Source: Roseiarcus sp963772555 (GTDB lineage Bacteria > Pseudomonadota > Alphaproteobacteria > Rhizobiales > Beijerinckiaceae). Taken from it: 64,000 nucleotides of DNA. Both the position numbers and the translations under genes were made by a program. Of this stretch, positions 43,513 to 52,731 are shown one piece after another; the stretch's first letter is position 1; the number at the start of each line of letters is the position of its first letter. The DNA is taken from the NCBI GenBank assembly GCA_963772555.1, contig CAVYXQ010000007.1, forward strand, positions 248,001 to 312,000, in the 5' to 3' direction. The notes under the pieces are model-generated. The model was not told where the DNA came from and did no database searches. It saw nothing but the letters and a program-made list of their open reading frames with translations.

Positions 43513-43811
43513 AGCTCAAATCCCTGGTCGCGATCCGGCGATTTCAAGGCGTTAAGCCCCGAAATCTGTCACAGCGTCACTGCGCAAATCCCGAGCAACC
43601 CCCTTTTTTTGAGGCCCAACGCATGTTTAACATAATATAAATGTTCTTAGTGAGAGACATAGTTAAAGAGGGAGTCCGCCCTTCACGCCTCTGATACAGA
43701 TCGTGTTACGTCACCCCGCTAGGCCGAACTCGAAATACGACCGGGATTGAGTATACTGCGGCCCGCGAAGCCAAGCGAAGTCTTCGAGCGGCAGAAGGAC
43801 TGGGGAAAGCG
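43498..43811. other. Intergenic stretch with an AT-rich palindrome
   Basis: No gene is supported. An AT-rich island contains AACAT-AATATAA-ATGTT (43629-43645), a possible regulator site or promoter spacer. It precedes the small secreted protein gene at 43812. Confidence 0.35.
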
Positions 43812-44198
43812 ATGAAGCGAACCTGGATTGTTTTGGCGGCGAGCCTGTCGCTCACGTCTTCGGCGCTCGCCGAACCTCTGCCGACGCATGTCGGCCATTG
43901 TGCGGGGACGAGGGTGAAGACGGTCGAAACCCGCCTCGTCGACGGATCGACCAATCGGCCGATCCCCGGATCGGGGAGCGCGATCGAGTTCGTCAACGGA
44001 GGCAATCAGGTCTCCTTCGAACAGGTGCGGGCGGTCGACTGGTCCAGGCGCGGCGACCGGGTCAAAATCTGCCTCGTCTCGATCCCCAAGGGCTGCCCGC
44101 CCGGCGACAAGCGCGGCCGGATTTACCGGACGACCAACTTGCGAACCGGGGGCTCGTGGACGCTTCCGGATTCCGAGCACAGCTGCGGCGGCGCCTAA
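43812..44198 (+). CDS. Small secreted protein of unknown function
   Basis: The 128-residue protein has a Sec signal peptide (KRTWIVLAASLSLTSSALA). The mature part carries four Cys (GHCAG, KICLV, KGCPPG, EHSCGG), likely two disulfides, with a beta-rich pattern containing RVKTVETRLVD and GSAIEFVNGG. No family is recognised. It is probably periplasmic. Confidence 0.65.
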   Translation: MKRTWIVLAASLSLTSSALAEPLPTHVGHCAGTRVKTVETRLVDGSTNRPIPGSGSAIEFVNGGNQVSFEQVRAVDWSRRGDRVKICLVSIPKGCPPGDKRGRIYRTTNLRTGGSWTLPDSEHSCGGA

Positions 44199-44413
44199 TT
44201 TAAGGGGCCGCTGCCTTTCAAGTGGGGCGAGCCGTAGATCATAAGGACCGCAGGACCGCTCTCGAACCGGGAAACTTCCGGACAGTCGAGGCCGCAGGGC
44301 GCGGCCAGAGTATGGCGCAAGCCGATCACGGCCTTGCGGAGATGCTCGGGCCGTCCCACTTGCCCTCGTGAGCTCAGCCGAACAGTCGGCGGATGCGCCT
44401 GGCGGAGGACAAC

Positions 44414-45055
44414 ATGAAGATTGGCGTGATCGGGTCGGGCGTGGTCGGACAGACGTTGGCGGCGGGGTTTCGGAAGCACGGCCATGAGGTCGCGATCGGC
44501 ACGCGCGAGCCGGCGAAGCTCAAGGAGTTTGCCGCGAAGCATCCGGGCTTGACCGTCAAGTCCTTCGCCGACACGGCGGCCTTCGGCGATGTCGTCGTGC
44601 TGGCGGTCGCGGGGCAGGTGGCGCCCGAGTCGCTGAAGCTCGTCGGCCCGAAGGCGCTGCAAGGCAAGACGGTGATCGACGCGACCAATCCGATCGGCGG
44701 CGGGCCGCCGGTCAACGGTGTCTTGTCCTATTTCACCACACTTCAGGAGTCGCTGATGGAGCGGCTGCAGAAGGCCTATCCGTCGGCGCATTTCGTCAAG
44801 GCGTTCAATTCGGTCGGAAATGCCCAGATGGTCAATCCGCAGTTCGCCGGCGGCCGGCCGACCATGTTCATCTGCGGCAATGACGCGGAGGCCAAGCGCG
44901 TTGTGAGGCAGATCCTCGATCAGTTCGGCTGGGACACCGAGGACATGGGCGCGGTCGAAGCCGCCCGCGCCATCGAGCCGCTCTGCATGCTCTGGTGCAT
45001 CCCTGGCGTCGGGCGCGGCGACTGGTCGCCGCACGCGTTCAAGCTGTTGCGTTAG
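44414..45055 (+). CDS. NADPH-dependent F420 reductase-type oxidoreductase
   Basis: The 213-residue Rossmann protein begins MKIGVIGSGVVGQTLAAGF (NADP-binding GxGxxG), with TREPAKL following the second strand as in NADP-specific members. The later TNPIGGGPP, FVKAFNSVGNAQM and AIEPLCMLWCIPG segments match coenzyme F420-dependent NADP oxidoreductase-like enzymes. The ATG at 44414 has GGAGG 6 bases upstream. Most bacterial relatives lack F420, so it may reduce another cofactor or ketone. Confidence 0.75.
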   Translation: MKIGVIGSGVVGQTLAAGFRKHGHEVAIGTREPAKLKEFAAKHPGLTVKSFADTAAFGDVVVLAVAGQVAPESLKLVGPKALQGKTVIDATNPIGGGPPVNGVLSYFTTLQESLMERLQKAYPSAHFVKAFNSVGNAQMVNPQFAGGRPTMFICGNDAEAKRVVRQILDQFGWDTEDMGAVEAARAIEPLCMLWCIPGVGRGDWSPHAFKLLR

Positions 45056-45192
45056 CCGACGGGTTGCGACCGGCGGCTTGGTGACGCGCGTACCCAAAGG
45101 ACTTCGTCTACGTGACGTGGGCGCTGAAGACCTGGCGCCCTGCGAACCGATGATCGTGCCGTCTGGCGCTTCGGCCAACCGTGTAAAATAAG

Positions 45193-45798
45193 ATGACTTG
45201 GAACCAAGAAAACATGGATTTCGCGCCCAAACTCCTGCTGCCCAATCGCACCGGCTTGCCGTCCGACATCGCCTATCTGCGCGAGAAATATCCCGAGCCG
45301 CAGTGGCGAGCGCACCGCAACTTCGGCGAATTGTCGGACTTCTGGCTTCAGGTTCACGGCATGCTGCGCGAGCAGGGCGAGAGCCTGATGCGGCTAATGC
45401 AGGCCTTCCGCGAAGGCCAGGTGGACGCCCCCGGCGTCCAGCGGCTCTTTGCGCCGCGCCTGGGGCGTTTCCTACACCACCTCCAGGAGCACCATGGCAT
45501 CGAGGACAGCTATATGTTTCCGCGGTTCCGCGCGCTGGATGAGCGGATGATCGTCGGCTTCGATCTTCTGGAGAACGACCATGAGATCATCCACGAGAAG
45601 CTCATCGCTTCCGCAGAGAGCGGCCGGAGGCTCGTCGCGGCGCTGGCTGAGGGCGGAGACGCGCCCCGCCGCGCGGCTGACGCCTACGCCGCCCACGCGG
45701 ACCGGCTGCTCGAATGGCTCCTGCGGCATCTGTCGGACGAGGAAGACCTGGTGATCCCCGCCATGCTGGAACACACCGACCGGGCGATCCTGTCGTAG
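45193..45798 (+). CDS. Hemerythrin-like (HHE) domain protein
   Basis: The 201-residue protein has a four-helix HHE domain: a His in QVHGMLREQGE, HHLQEHHGIEDSYMFP (His and Glu ligands), DHEIIHEKL, and a fourth helix HLSDEEDLVIP. This pattern suits a di-iron oxygen- or nitric-oxide-binding site. Its N-terminus (NRTGLPSDIAYLREKYPEPQW) is an extension specific to this subgroup. No redox partner is adjacent. The role is inferred. Confidence 0.75.
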   Translation: MTWNQENMDFAPKLLLPNRTGLPSDIAYLREKYPEPQWRAHRNFGELSDFWLQVHGMLREQGESLMRLMQAFREGQVDAPGVQRLFAPRLGRFLHHLQEHHGIEDSYMFPRFRALDERMIVGFDLLENDHEIIHEKLIASAESGRRLVAALAEGGDAPRRAADAYAAHADRLLEWLLRHLSDEEDLVIPAMLEHTDRAILS

Positions 45799-45810
45799 AC
45801 TCAGGTCTCA

Positions 45811-46134
45811 TCACTTGTCGGAGAAGAGCGTCATTAAGACCTTACCCTTTTCGCCGATGACACACACGAATGTCTGTGGTTTGTCCTTGCGTCCGCGTTC
45901 GATGTAGGCCTCGGCGATAACCACGGTTCGCACCGGAACCTCTTCGATCTTCGTGTCGGCGTTGATAACCTTGGCGCTATCGAGATCGATCTCGACGTCC
46001 TTCACCTGGGGAAACTTCTGTTTGAGCGCTATCAGCCCGCTAGCTTTGCAAGCGTCGACCTCAGGAGACGACGTCTGAGCGTCAGCTGGAGATGCAGCGA
46101 GAACGGCGAACAGAACAACGAGCGGGAACTTCAT
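45811..46134 (-). CDS. Small secreted protein of unknown function
   Basis: The 107-residue protein begins with a Sec signal peptide (KFPLVVLFAVLAASPADA). Mature residues include DACKASGLIALKQKFPQVKD and an acidic-basic beta-rich tail (VVIAEAYIERGRK, TFVCVIGEKGKVLMTLF); two Cys may pair. I use the ATG at 46134, since the upstream start would bury the signal peptide. No family recognised. Confidence 0.6.
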   Translation of the reverse strand: MKFPLVVLFAVLAASPADAQTSSPEVDACKASGLIALKQKFPQVKDVEIDLDSAKVINADTKIEEVPVRTVVIAEAYIERGRKDKPQTFVCVIGEKGKVLMTLFSDK

Positions 46135-46251
46135 CGGGTCGCTCCGGCAGTATTGGATTGACCAGACGGCCAAAGCCGCCGTGGTCCGGCCGGCGACAAC
46201 GATCCGCTTCGCAGCAGGGTTCCCTAAGGGGCGCGTCTCCCTTCGTCTGGG

Positions 46252-47307
46252 TTATCTCAGCGACGCGTTGATCGCGTCGAGCGCCTTCGAGCCGGGGCAG
46301 AGCACGGCCTCGTCGAGTTCGTTCAGGGGCCGGGCGGTCGTGCCGAGGCTCTCGTGCAGTTCGCGGGCGTTCTCGTTCACATAGATGAGGCCGGTCGCGA
46401 TCTCGCCGGCGGCGCGATGGCGCTCGAGCGCGGCCATGGCGGCCGTCCTGTCGCGGCAGTCGTGACCGGATTCGAGCTTGTGCAGGCGGATGACCGACCC
46501 GTCGTGCATCGCGACGTCCTGCTTGCCGCCCTCGGCGTAGTCGATCTCGATCGGCTCGCGGCCGACGATCACGTCGAGCGCGTTGACGGCGATATTGTGC
46601 TCCCGCACGTAGTCGAAACTCTTGGTCGAGCCGGCATGATTATTGAAGGTCACGCAGGGCGAGATGACGTCGATGAAGGCGGCGCCGCGGTGCTCGAAGG
46701 CCGCCTTGATCAACGGCACGAGCTGCGCCTTGTCGCCGGAGAAGCTGCGCGCGACGAAGGACGCGCCGAGGCCGATGGCGAGCGCGACGAGATCGATCGG
46801 CTCGTCGACGGCGTCGACCCCCTTCTTGCTTTTCGAGCCGCGGTCGGCGGTGGCGGAGAACTGTCCCTTGGTCAGGCCGTAAACGCCGTTGTTCTCGACG
46901 ATATAGACCATGTTGACGCCGCGGCGGATCGCGTGGGCGAACTGGCCGAGGCCGATCGAAGCGGTGTCGCCGTCGCCCGACACGCCGAGATAGATGAGGC
47001 TCGAATTGGCGAGATTGGCGCCGGTGAGCACCGAGGGCATGCGCCCGTGCACCGAATTGAAGCCGTGGCTTTGGCCGAGCATGTAGGTCGGCGTCTTCGA
47101 CGAGCAGCCGATGCCGCTGAGCTTGGCGATGCGATGCGGCGGCAGCGCCAGCTCGAAGCAGGCTCGCACGATCGCCGCGCTGATCGAATCGTGGCCGCAG
47201 CCGGCGCACAGCGTCGACATCGACCCCTCGTAGTCGCGATGGGTGAAGCCGAGCGCGTTCACTTCGAGCGACGGGTGATGGAACTTCGGCTTGGCGAGAT
47301 AGCTCAC
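46252..47307 (-). CDS. korB: 2-oxoacid:ferredoxin oxidoreductase, beta subunit
   Basis: The TPP-binding subunit of a 2-oxoacid:ferredoxin oxidoreductase, oxidatively decarboxylating an oxoacid to acyl-CoA. The 351-residue protein has the N-terminal Cys pair STLCAGCGHDSI, the TPP/Mg motif GVSGDGDTASIG, a further Cys in SGIGCSSKT, and IVENNGVYGLTKGQ. The GTG start at 47307 overlaps the alpha-subunit stop (GTGA). It works with the fused alpha/gamma subunit; 2-oxoglutarate is the most likely substrate, but pyruvate or branched oxoacids are possible. Confidence 0.88.
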   Translation of the reverse strand: MSYLAKPKFHHPSLEVNALGFTHRDYEGSMSTLCAGCGHDSISAAIVRACFELALPPHRIAKLSGIGCSSKTPTYMLGQSHGFNSVHGRMPSVLTGANLANSSLIYLGVSGDGDTASIGLGQFAHAIRRGVNMVYIVENNGVYGLTKGQFSATADRGSKSKKGVDAVDEPIDLVALAIGLGASFVARSFSGDKAQLVPLIKAAFEHRGAAFIDVISPCVTFNNHAGSTKSFDYVREHNIAVNALDVIVGREPIEIDYAEGGKQDVAMHDGSVIRLHKLESGHDCRDRTAAMAALERHRAAGEIATGLIYVNENARELHESLGTTARPLNELDEAVLCPGSKALDAINASLR

Positions 47308-49142
47308 GAGACGGCCTCGACGGTTCTTTTCGCCGCCGGCTTCGGCAGCCGGGCGGAAATTTCGCGGACGATGAAGCGGGCGGTGACCGGCATCCCGCCG
47401 TAATGGGGGATCGACGTCAGCCGCGCCGGATCGAGGCCGAGATCGGCCGCCATCAGCGTTCGCATCTGAGCGTCGCGGTTCTGCTCGACGACGAAGACCT
47501 GCTCGTGCGCCCGCACGAATTCGGCGACCTCCGGGCTCAGCGGGAAGGCGCGGATGCGCAGTGCGTCGACATCGAGACCCTGCGCGGTCAAGAGATCGAT
47601 GGCTTCGCCCATCGGCGCCGCCGTCGAGCCGTAATAGATGACGCCGGCGCGCGCCGGTCTCGCCGCCTTGCGCAGGACCGGACGCGGAAGGATCGTCCGG
47701 GCCGTCTCGAACTTGCGCAAGAGCCGCTCCATGTTGTCGATATAGGGGCCCGATTCCTCGGTGTAGCGAGCGAAGCGGTCCCGGCTCGTGCCGCGGGTGA
47801 AATAGGCGCCGCGCGTCGGGTGTTCGCCCGGGAGCGTGCGATAGGGGATGCCGTCGCCGTCGACATCGTTGTAGCGGCCGAAACTGACCGTCGGGCGGTC
47901 GAGGTCGTCGTGCGAAAGGACCTTGCCGCGGTCATAGGCGCGCGCATCGTCCCAGCGAAACGGCTGCGTCAGGTGCGAATTCATGCCGATGTCGAGATCG
48001 AGCATGATAAAAATCGGCGTCTGCAGGCGCTCGGCGAAGTCGAAGGCGCTCGCCGCGAACTCGAAGGCTTCGCCCGGACCGTCCGGGATGAGGAGGATGT
48101 GCTTGGTGTCGCCGTGCGAGGCGAACGCGCAGAGGAGAAGGTCCGACTGCTGGCTGCGGGTCGGCATACCGGTCGAGGGGCCGCCGCGCTGGACGTCGAA
48201 GACGACGACGGGAATCTCGGCGAAATAAGCGAGACCGAAGAATTCCTGCATGAGCGAGATGCCCGGCCCGGAGGTGGCGGTGAAGGCGCGCGCGCCGTTC
48301 CAGCCCGCGCCGACCGCCATGCCGATGGCGGCGATCTCGTCCTCGGCCTGGACGAAGGCATAGTTCTTTCCGCCCGTCGCCGGATCGATGCGAAGCTGGG
48401 CGCAATTGCGCTCGAAGGCTTCCGCCAGCGAGGTCGAGGGGGTGATCGGGTACCAGGCGCAGACGGTCGCCCCGCCGTAGACCGCGCCGAGGCCGGCGGC
48501 GAAATTGCCCTCGACCAGAATGCGGTCGCCGACCGCGCTGCCGCGCCTCACGCGGATGTCGAGCGGACAATCGAACCGGGCCTTCGCCTCGTCGCAGCCG
48601 ATGCTGAGCGCCCGGAGGTTCGCCTCGATCAGCCGCTGCTTGCCCTTGAACTGCTCGGCGACGAGCTTCTCGACGACCGAAAGATCAATGTCGAGCAGCG
48701 CCGCGAGCGCGCCGACATAGACAATGTTCTTGTAGAGCTGGCGCTGTCTCGGATCGGAATATTCGGCCGTGCAGATTTCGGTGAGCGGCATGCCGAGCAC
48801 CGTTACGTCGTCGCGGAGCAGCGCCGGCGCGATCGGCCGAGTCGAATCGTAGAAGAGATAGCCGCCCAATTCGATCGCCGCGACATCCTGGGCGAAGGTT
48901 TGCGGGTTCATCGCCACCACGATGTCGGCGCCGCCGCGGGCGCCGAGCCGGCCTTCCTCGCTGACGCGCACCTCGTACCAGGTCGGCAGGCCTTGGATGT
49001 TCGAGGGAAAGATGTTGCGCGGGGCGATCGGCACGCCCATGCGCATGATCGACCGGGCGAAGAGCAGGTTGGCGCTCGCCGAGCCGGAGCCGTTGACGTT
49101 GGCGAACCGGATGACGAAGTCGTTTACCGCGTGGATTGGCAT
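47304..49142 (-). CDS. korA: 2-oxoacid:ferredoxin oxidoreductase, alpha subunit fused to gamma
   Basis: The 612-residue protein has an N-terminal gamma domain (about 1-190, starting FVIRFANVNGSGSASANLL) followed by the alpha pyrimidine domain (from about 205, with YPITPSTSLAEAFE, FVQAEDEIAAIGMAVGAG and ATSGPGISLMQE). Thr in ITPSTS and Arg in GMPTRSQQSD are substrate-contact positions of the family. Its start overlaps the end of the flavoprotein gene by 19 bases and its stop the beta-subunit start. The gene order flavoprotein-alpha-beta makes a single operon. Confidence 0.88.
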   Translation of the reverse strand: MPIHAVNDFVIRFANVNGSGSASANLLFARSIMRMGVPIAPRNIFPSNIQGLPTWYEVRVSEEGRLGARGGADIVVAMNPQTFAQDVAAIELGGYLFYDSTRPIAPALLRDDVTVLGMPLTEICTAEYSDPRQRQLYKNIVYVGALAALLDIDLSVVEKLVAEQFKGKQRLIEANLRALSIGCDEAKARFDCPLDIRVRRGSAVGDRILVEGNFAAGLGAVYGGATVCAWYPITPSTSLAEAFERNCAQLRIDPATGGKNYAFVQAEDEIAAIGMAVGAGWNGARAFTATSGPGISLMQEFFGLAYFAEIPVVVFDVQRGGPSTGMPTRSQQSDLLLCAFASHGDTKHILLIPDGPGEAFEFAASAFDFAERLQTPIFIMLDLDIGMNSHLTQPFRWDDARAYDRGKVLSHDDLDRPTVSFGRYNDVDGDGIPYRTLPGEHPTRGAYFTRGTSRDRFARYTEESGPYIDNMERLLRKFETARTILPRPVLRKAARPARAGVIYYGSTAAPMGEAIDLLTAQGLDVDALRIRAFPLSPEVAEFVRAHEQVFVVEQNRDAQMRTLMAADLGLDPARLTSIPHYGGMPVTARFIVREISARLPKPAAKRTVEAVS

Positions 49143-50923
49143 GTTTGCCCCGCCTGGGCCATTTCGATGGTGAACTTCTGCATGTCCCACGCCCCGGTCG
49201 GACAACGCTCGGCGCAGAGCCCGCAGTGCAGGCAGAGGTCTTCGTCCTTGGCCATGATCCGCCCCGTCTTCACCGGCTCGGAGACATAGATCGCCTGGCT
49301 GAGATTGTGCGCCGGCGCGCTGAGCGACTGGCGCAGCTCCTCTTCGGGCGCGTTCGGCACGAAGGAGATGCAGTCCAACGGACAGATGTCGACGCAGGCG
49401 TCGCATTCGATGCAGGCCGGAGCGGAGAAGACCGTCTCGACGTCGCAGTTGAGGCAGCGCTGCGCCTCGGCGATAGCCTGCGCGTCGGTGAAGCCGAGCT
49501 CGACCTCGGTCGCGATGTTCCTGAGCGCCTTGGCCTTCTCGACATGGGGCACAGCGAAGCGGCGGTCGAGGGTGATGGCGTTGTCGTAGGACCACTCGTG
49601 GATGCCCATCTTCTGGCTGACGAGATTGGTCATCGGCGGCGGCCGGACTTGCGGATCCTCGTCGCGGCAGAAGGCGTCGATCGATATGGCCGCCTCGTGG
49701 CCGTGGGCGACGGCGGTGATGATGTTCTTCGGGCCGAGCGCCGCGTCGCCGCCGAAGAAGACCGACGGCATGGAGGACTGGAAGGTGACCGGGTCGATCT
49801 TGGGCAGCCCGTCCTTGCCGAACGCCACGCCCGCGTCGCTCTCGATCCAGGGAAAGGCGTTCGCCTGCCCGACGGCGATCAGCACGTCGTCGCATTCGAT
49901 ATGAACATCGGGCTCGCCGGTCGACACGAGCAGGCGCCGGCCCCGATCGTCCGTCTTCGCCGCCACCTTCTCGAAGTCGACGCCGGTCAGCCGGCCATTC
50001 TTGTGCGTGAACGCCTTGGGCACGAGATAATTCAGGATCGCGACGCCCTCGCGCATCGCGTCTTCCTTCTCCCAGGCGGAGGCCTTCATCTCGGCGAAAC
50101 CGGAGCGGACGACGACCTTGACGTCGCCGCCGCCGAGTTTGAGCGCCGTGCGGCAGCAGTCCATCGCCGTGTTGCCGCCGCCGAGGACAACGACCCGGCG
50201 GCCGATCGCGTGCGTGTGGCCGAAGGCGACGCTGGCCAGCCAGTCGATGCCGATATGGATGTGCGCCGCCGCCTCCCGCCGGCCGGGCGCGTCGAGATCG
50301 CGACCGCGCGGCGCGCCGCAACCGACGAAGATTGCGTCGTAGCCCTGGCGAAGCATCTCCTTCAATGAGTCGATGCGGCGCGAGGCGACGAATTCGCCGC
50401 CCGTCGACAGGGCGTAGCCGACCTCCTCGTCGATCACCTCATCCGGCAGTCGGAACTTAGGGATTTGGCTGCGCATCATGCCGCCCGCCCGCGCGTCCGA
50501 ATCGAAGACGACGACTTCGTAGCCGATCGCGGCGAGATCGCGGGCGACGGTCAGCGACGCCGGCCCGGCGCCGATGCAGGCGATGCGCTTGCCGTTGCGC
50601 CTCTCAGGCGCCTTTGGCAGGCGATCCGTGATGTCGCTCTTGCGGTCGGCGGCGACGCGTTTCAGGCGGCAGATCGCGACCGGCTCTTCCTGCAGACGAC
50701 CGCGCCGGCACGCAGGCTCGCACGGGCGATCGCAGGTCCGACCCAGGATGCCGGGAAAGACGTTCGACTTCCAGTTGATCATATAGGCGCCGTCATGGTC
50801 GCCCTCGGCGATGCGCCGAATGTATTCGGGCACGGGCGTATGGGCCGGGCAGGCCCACTGACAATCGACGACTTTGTGGAAGTAATCGGGATGTGTGTAG
50901 TCTGTCGCTTGCACGACGTCCAT
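49124..50923 (-). CDS. GltD-like FAD/NADPH oxidoreductase with C-terminal ferredoxin domain
   Basis: The 599-residue protein has an N-terminal GltD-type iron-sulfur region (Cys at 21, 25 and in GRTCDRPCEPAC), an FAD Rossmann domain (IACIGAGPASLTVARDLA), an NADPH Rossmann domain (VVVLGGGNTAMDCCRTAL) and a C-terminal 2[4Fe-4S] ferredoxin module (CIECDACVDICP at about 504, CLHCGLCAERCP at about 564). GAGGAG precedes the ATG at 50923. In this operon it likely moves electrons between ferredoxin/KorAB and NAD(P). It is related to, but not, glutamate synthase small subunit. Confidence 0.85.
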   Translation of the reverse strand: MDVVQATDYTHPDYFHKVVDCQWACPAHTPVPEYIRRIAEGDHDGAYMINWKSNVFPGILGRTCDRPCEPACRRGRLQEEPVAICRLKRVAADRKSDITDRLPKAPERRNGKRIACIGAGPASLTVARDLAAIGYEVVVFDSDARAGGMMRSQIPKFRLPDEVIDEEVGYALSTGGEFVASRRIDSLKEMLRQGYDAIFVGCGAPRGRDLDAPGRREAAAHIHIGIDWLASVAFGHTHAIGRRVVVLGGGNTAMDCCRTALKLGGGDVKVVVRSGFAEMKASAWEKEDAMREGVAILNYLVPKAFTHKNGRLTGVDFEKVAAKTDDRGRRLLVSTGEPDVHIECDDVLIAVGQANAFPWIESDAGVAFGKDGLPKIDPVTFQSSMPSVFFGGDAALGPKNIITAVAHGHEAAISIDAFCRDEDPQVRPPPMTNLVSQKMGIHEWSYDNAITLDRRFAVPHVEKAKALRNIATEVELGFTDAQAIAEAQRCLNCDVETVFSAPACIECDACVDICPLDCISFVPNAPEEELRQSLSAPAHNLSQAIYVSEPVKTGRIMAKDEDLCLHCGLCAERCPTGAWDMQKFTIEMAQAGQTCQSTR

Positions 50924-51063
50924 ACTCTCCTCGCCGTCCCCAGCCGGAGTCTTTCGTTCTTGGCCCGGCGGCATTCAACCCGGATCGACCGGCGAGTCAA
51001 GCACGACCATCGTCAAGTTATATTAACTCTTGGAAACTTCTTAAGGTTTTGAGAACGCGCCGA

Positions 51064-52125
51064 TCACGATTTCGTTCCCTCGGCGCTGGGGTTCAAGCCA
51101 TGATGCGGCCACGTGTCGGCGAGGCGATAGCCCCTCGGCCAGGGATCGCCTGGGTCGAGCATGTGTTGATGAATGCCCGTGATCCAGGCGCGGCCCGAGA
51201 CGACGGGGACGATTGCCGGGCGCCCCGCGACCGTCGTCGCGCGGACGACGCGGCAGACGAATTCCGAGCCGATGATGGAGCGGGCGCGATAGACCTCGCC
51301 GGGCTTGAGCGCGCCTCGCGCCGCCAGCGTCGCCATCCGGGCGCTGCATCCGGTTCCGGTCGGCGAGCGGTCGATCTTGCCGGGCTTGACCACGACGGCG
51401 TTCGGGCCGCTGATCTCGCCGCCCTCGCGCCGGAGCGGACCGGCGAACTGGCAGAAGGAGATGTGATCCCAGTCAGGGTTTTCCGGATGGCGAAAGCCGA
51501 GCTGCTCGTTGGCGGCGGCGGTGATTCTCATCCCCGCTTCCGCCAACTCGCGCGCCTCGTCCGGCCTGATGGCGAAGCCCAGCGCCTCGGCGTCGACGAT
51601 GACGAAACTGTCGCCGCCGTAGGCGACGTCGACGCTCAGCGTTCCGAGCTTTGCGACTTCGAGCGGCGCGTCGAGCCGGTCGGCGAAGGAGGGGACGTTT
51701 TCGACGCTGATGCGTTCGGCCTTGCCGTCGCGGCACTCGGCGACGACCCCGATGACCCCGCCGGGCGCCTCGAGGGTGAGCCGCGTCTCGGGCTCCTGCA
51801 TCGGCAGAATGCCGGCGTCGAGCAGCACGGTCGCCACGCAGATGGAATTGGAGCCGGACATCGGCGGCGTGTCCTCGGGCTCCATGATGATGAAGCCGAT
51901 CTGAGCCCGCGGGTCCTTCGCCGGCACCAGGAGATTGACATGGCGGAAGACGCCGCCGCGCGGCTCGTTGAGGACGAAGTCGCGTAAGCCCGCGTCCCGG
52001 GCGATGAACCGCGACTGTTCCCACAAGGTGTCGCCCGGCGGGGCTATGACGCCGCCGACGATCACGTCGCCGACCTCGCCCTCGGCGTGGCACGAGACGA
52101 CATGGATGATCTTCGACGAGCGCAT
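51064..52125 (-). CDS. Proline racemase-family enzyme (4-hydroxyproline epimerase or 3-hydroxyproline dehydratase)
   Basis: The 353-residue protein has the family fold. The first catalytic position, usually Cys in MCGH, is Ser in PPMSGSNSIC. The second is Cys in DRSPTGTGCSAR. A Ser/Cys pair is reported for members with mixed hydroxyproline epimerase and dehydratase activities; Cys/Cys marks classical racemases and epimerases. It is transcribed in the same direction as the korAB operon, 140 bases upstream. 4-Hydroxyproline catabolism leads to 2-oxoglutarate, so a link with KorAB is conceivable. Confidence 0.8.
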   Translation of the reverse strand: MRSSKIIHVVSCHAEGEVGDVIVGGVIAPPGDTLWEQSRFIARDAGLRDFVLNEPRGGVFRHVNLLVPAKDPRAQIGFIIMEPEDTPPMSGSNSICVATVLLDAGILPMQEPETRLTLEAPGGVIGVVAECRDGKAERISVENVPSFADRLDAPLEVAKLGTLSVDVAYGGDSFVIVDAEALGFAIRPDEARELAEAGMRITAAANEQLGFRHPENPDWDHISFCQFAGPLRREGGEISGPNAVVVKPGKIDRSPTGTGCSARMATLAARGALKPGEVYRARSIIGSEFVCRVVRATTVAGRPAIVPVVSGRAWITGIHQHMLDPGDPWPRGYRLADTWPHHGLNPSAEGTKS

Positions 52126-52201
52126 GGGTAGCCTTCAATTTCGTGGAAGACTTGCGCTATCACGTCGCACGGTCGCGGCGGGAGCGCCAGAGGAGGAGCC
52201 G

Positions 52202-52630
52202 ATGATGAATACAAAGCGCGCCACCGGCCGGACGCTCGCCGGCAAGTGCTTTTGCGGCGCCGTCGCCTACGCCCTGCCCGACGAATTCCTCTACGCGATG
52301 AATTGCCACTGCTCGAACTGCCGGCGCACGACGGGCTCGGCCTTCAAGCCCTTCGCCGGCATTGAGCGCAGCAAGCTCGCCATCGCCAAAGGGCAGGAGA
52401 ACCTGCTGATTTTCGGCGAAGAGAACGGCAATGACACGCATTGCAAGACCTGCGGCTCGCTCCTCTTTTCGGTCGTCCGCGCCGGCGCCTTCGTTCACGT
52501 CGCCATGGGTACGCTGGTCGATGACCCGACCATCCGCCCGAGCCGGCATATTTTTGTCGGCTCGAAGGCGCCGTGGTTCACCATCACGGACGACCTGCCC
52601 CAGCACCAGGAGCATGCGCATTCGGCTTAG
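52202..52630 (+). CDS. GFA-family (glutathione-dependent formaldehyde-activating-like) zinc protein
   Basis: The 142-residue protein has the zinc-binding Cys pattern of the GFA fold: GKCFCGAV, NCHCSNCRR and HCKTCGS. GAGGAGGAG precedes the ATG. The family is named for formaldehyde-activating enzyme but most members are of unknown role. It is divergent from the hydroxyproline-type enzyme and followed by leuC on the same strand, about 100 bases on. Confidence 0.82.
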   Translation: MMNTKRATGRTLAGKCFCGAVAYALPDEFLYAMNCHCSNCRRTTGSAFKPFAGIERSKLAIAKGQENLLIFGEENGNDTHCKTCGSLLFSVVRAGAFVHVAMGTLVDDPTIRPSRHIFVGSKAPWFTITDDLPQHQEHAHSA

Positions 52631-52731
52631 AGCGGCAGCCGGCGGGCAAGCCCTTCCATCCCGGCCCCATTCGGCATAGATAGGCCGCCATCCCCATTCA
52701 GTCGCGCCGAAGGAGGCGCCGGAGACGTTAC

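Noticed and set aside
47403..49289. Long plus-strand frame within korA
   Set aside because: Antisense shadow of korA. No ribosome binding site and no recognisable domain.
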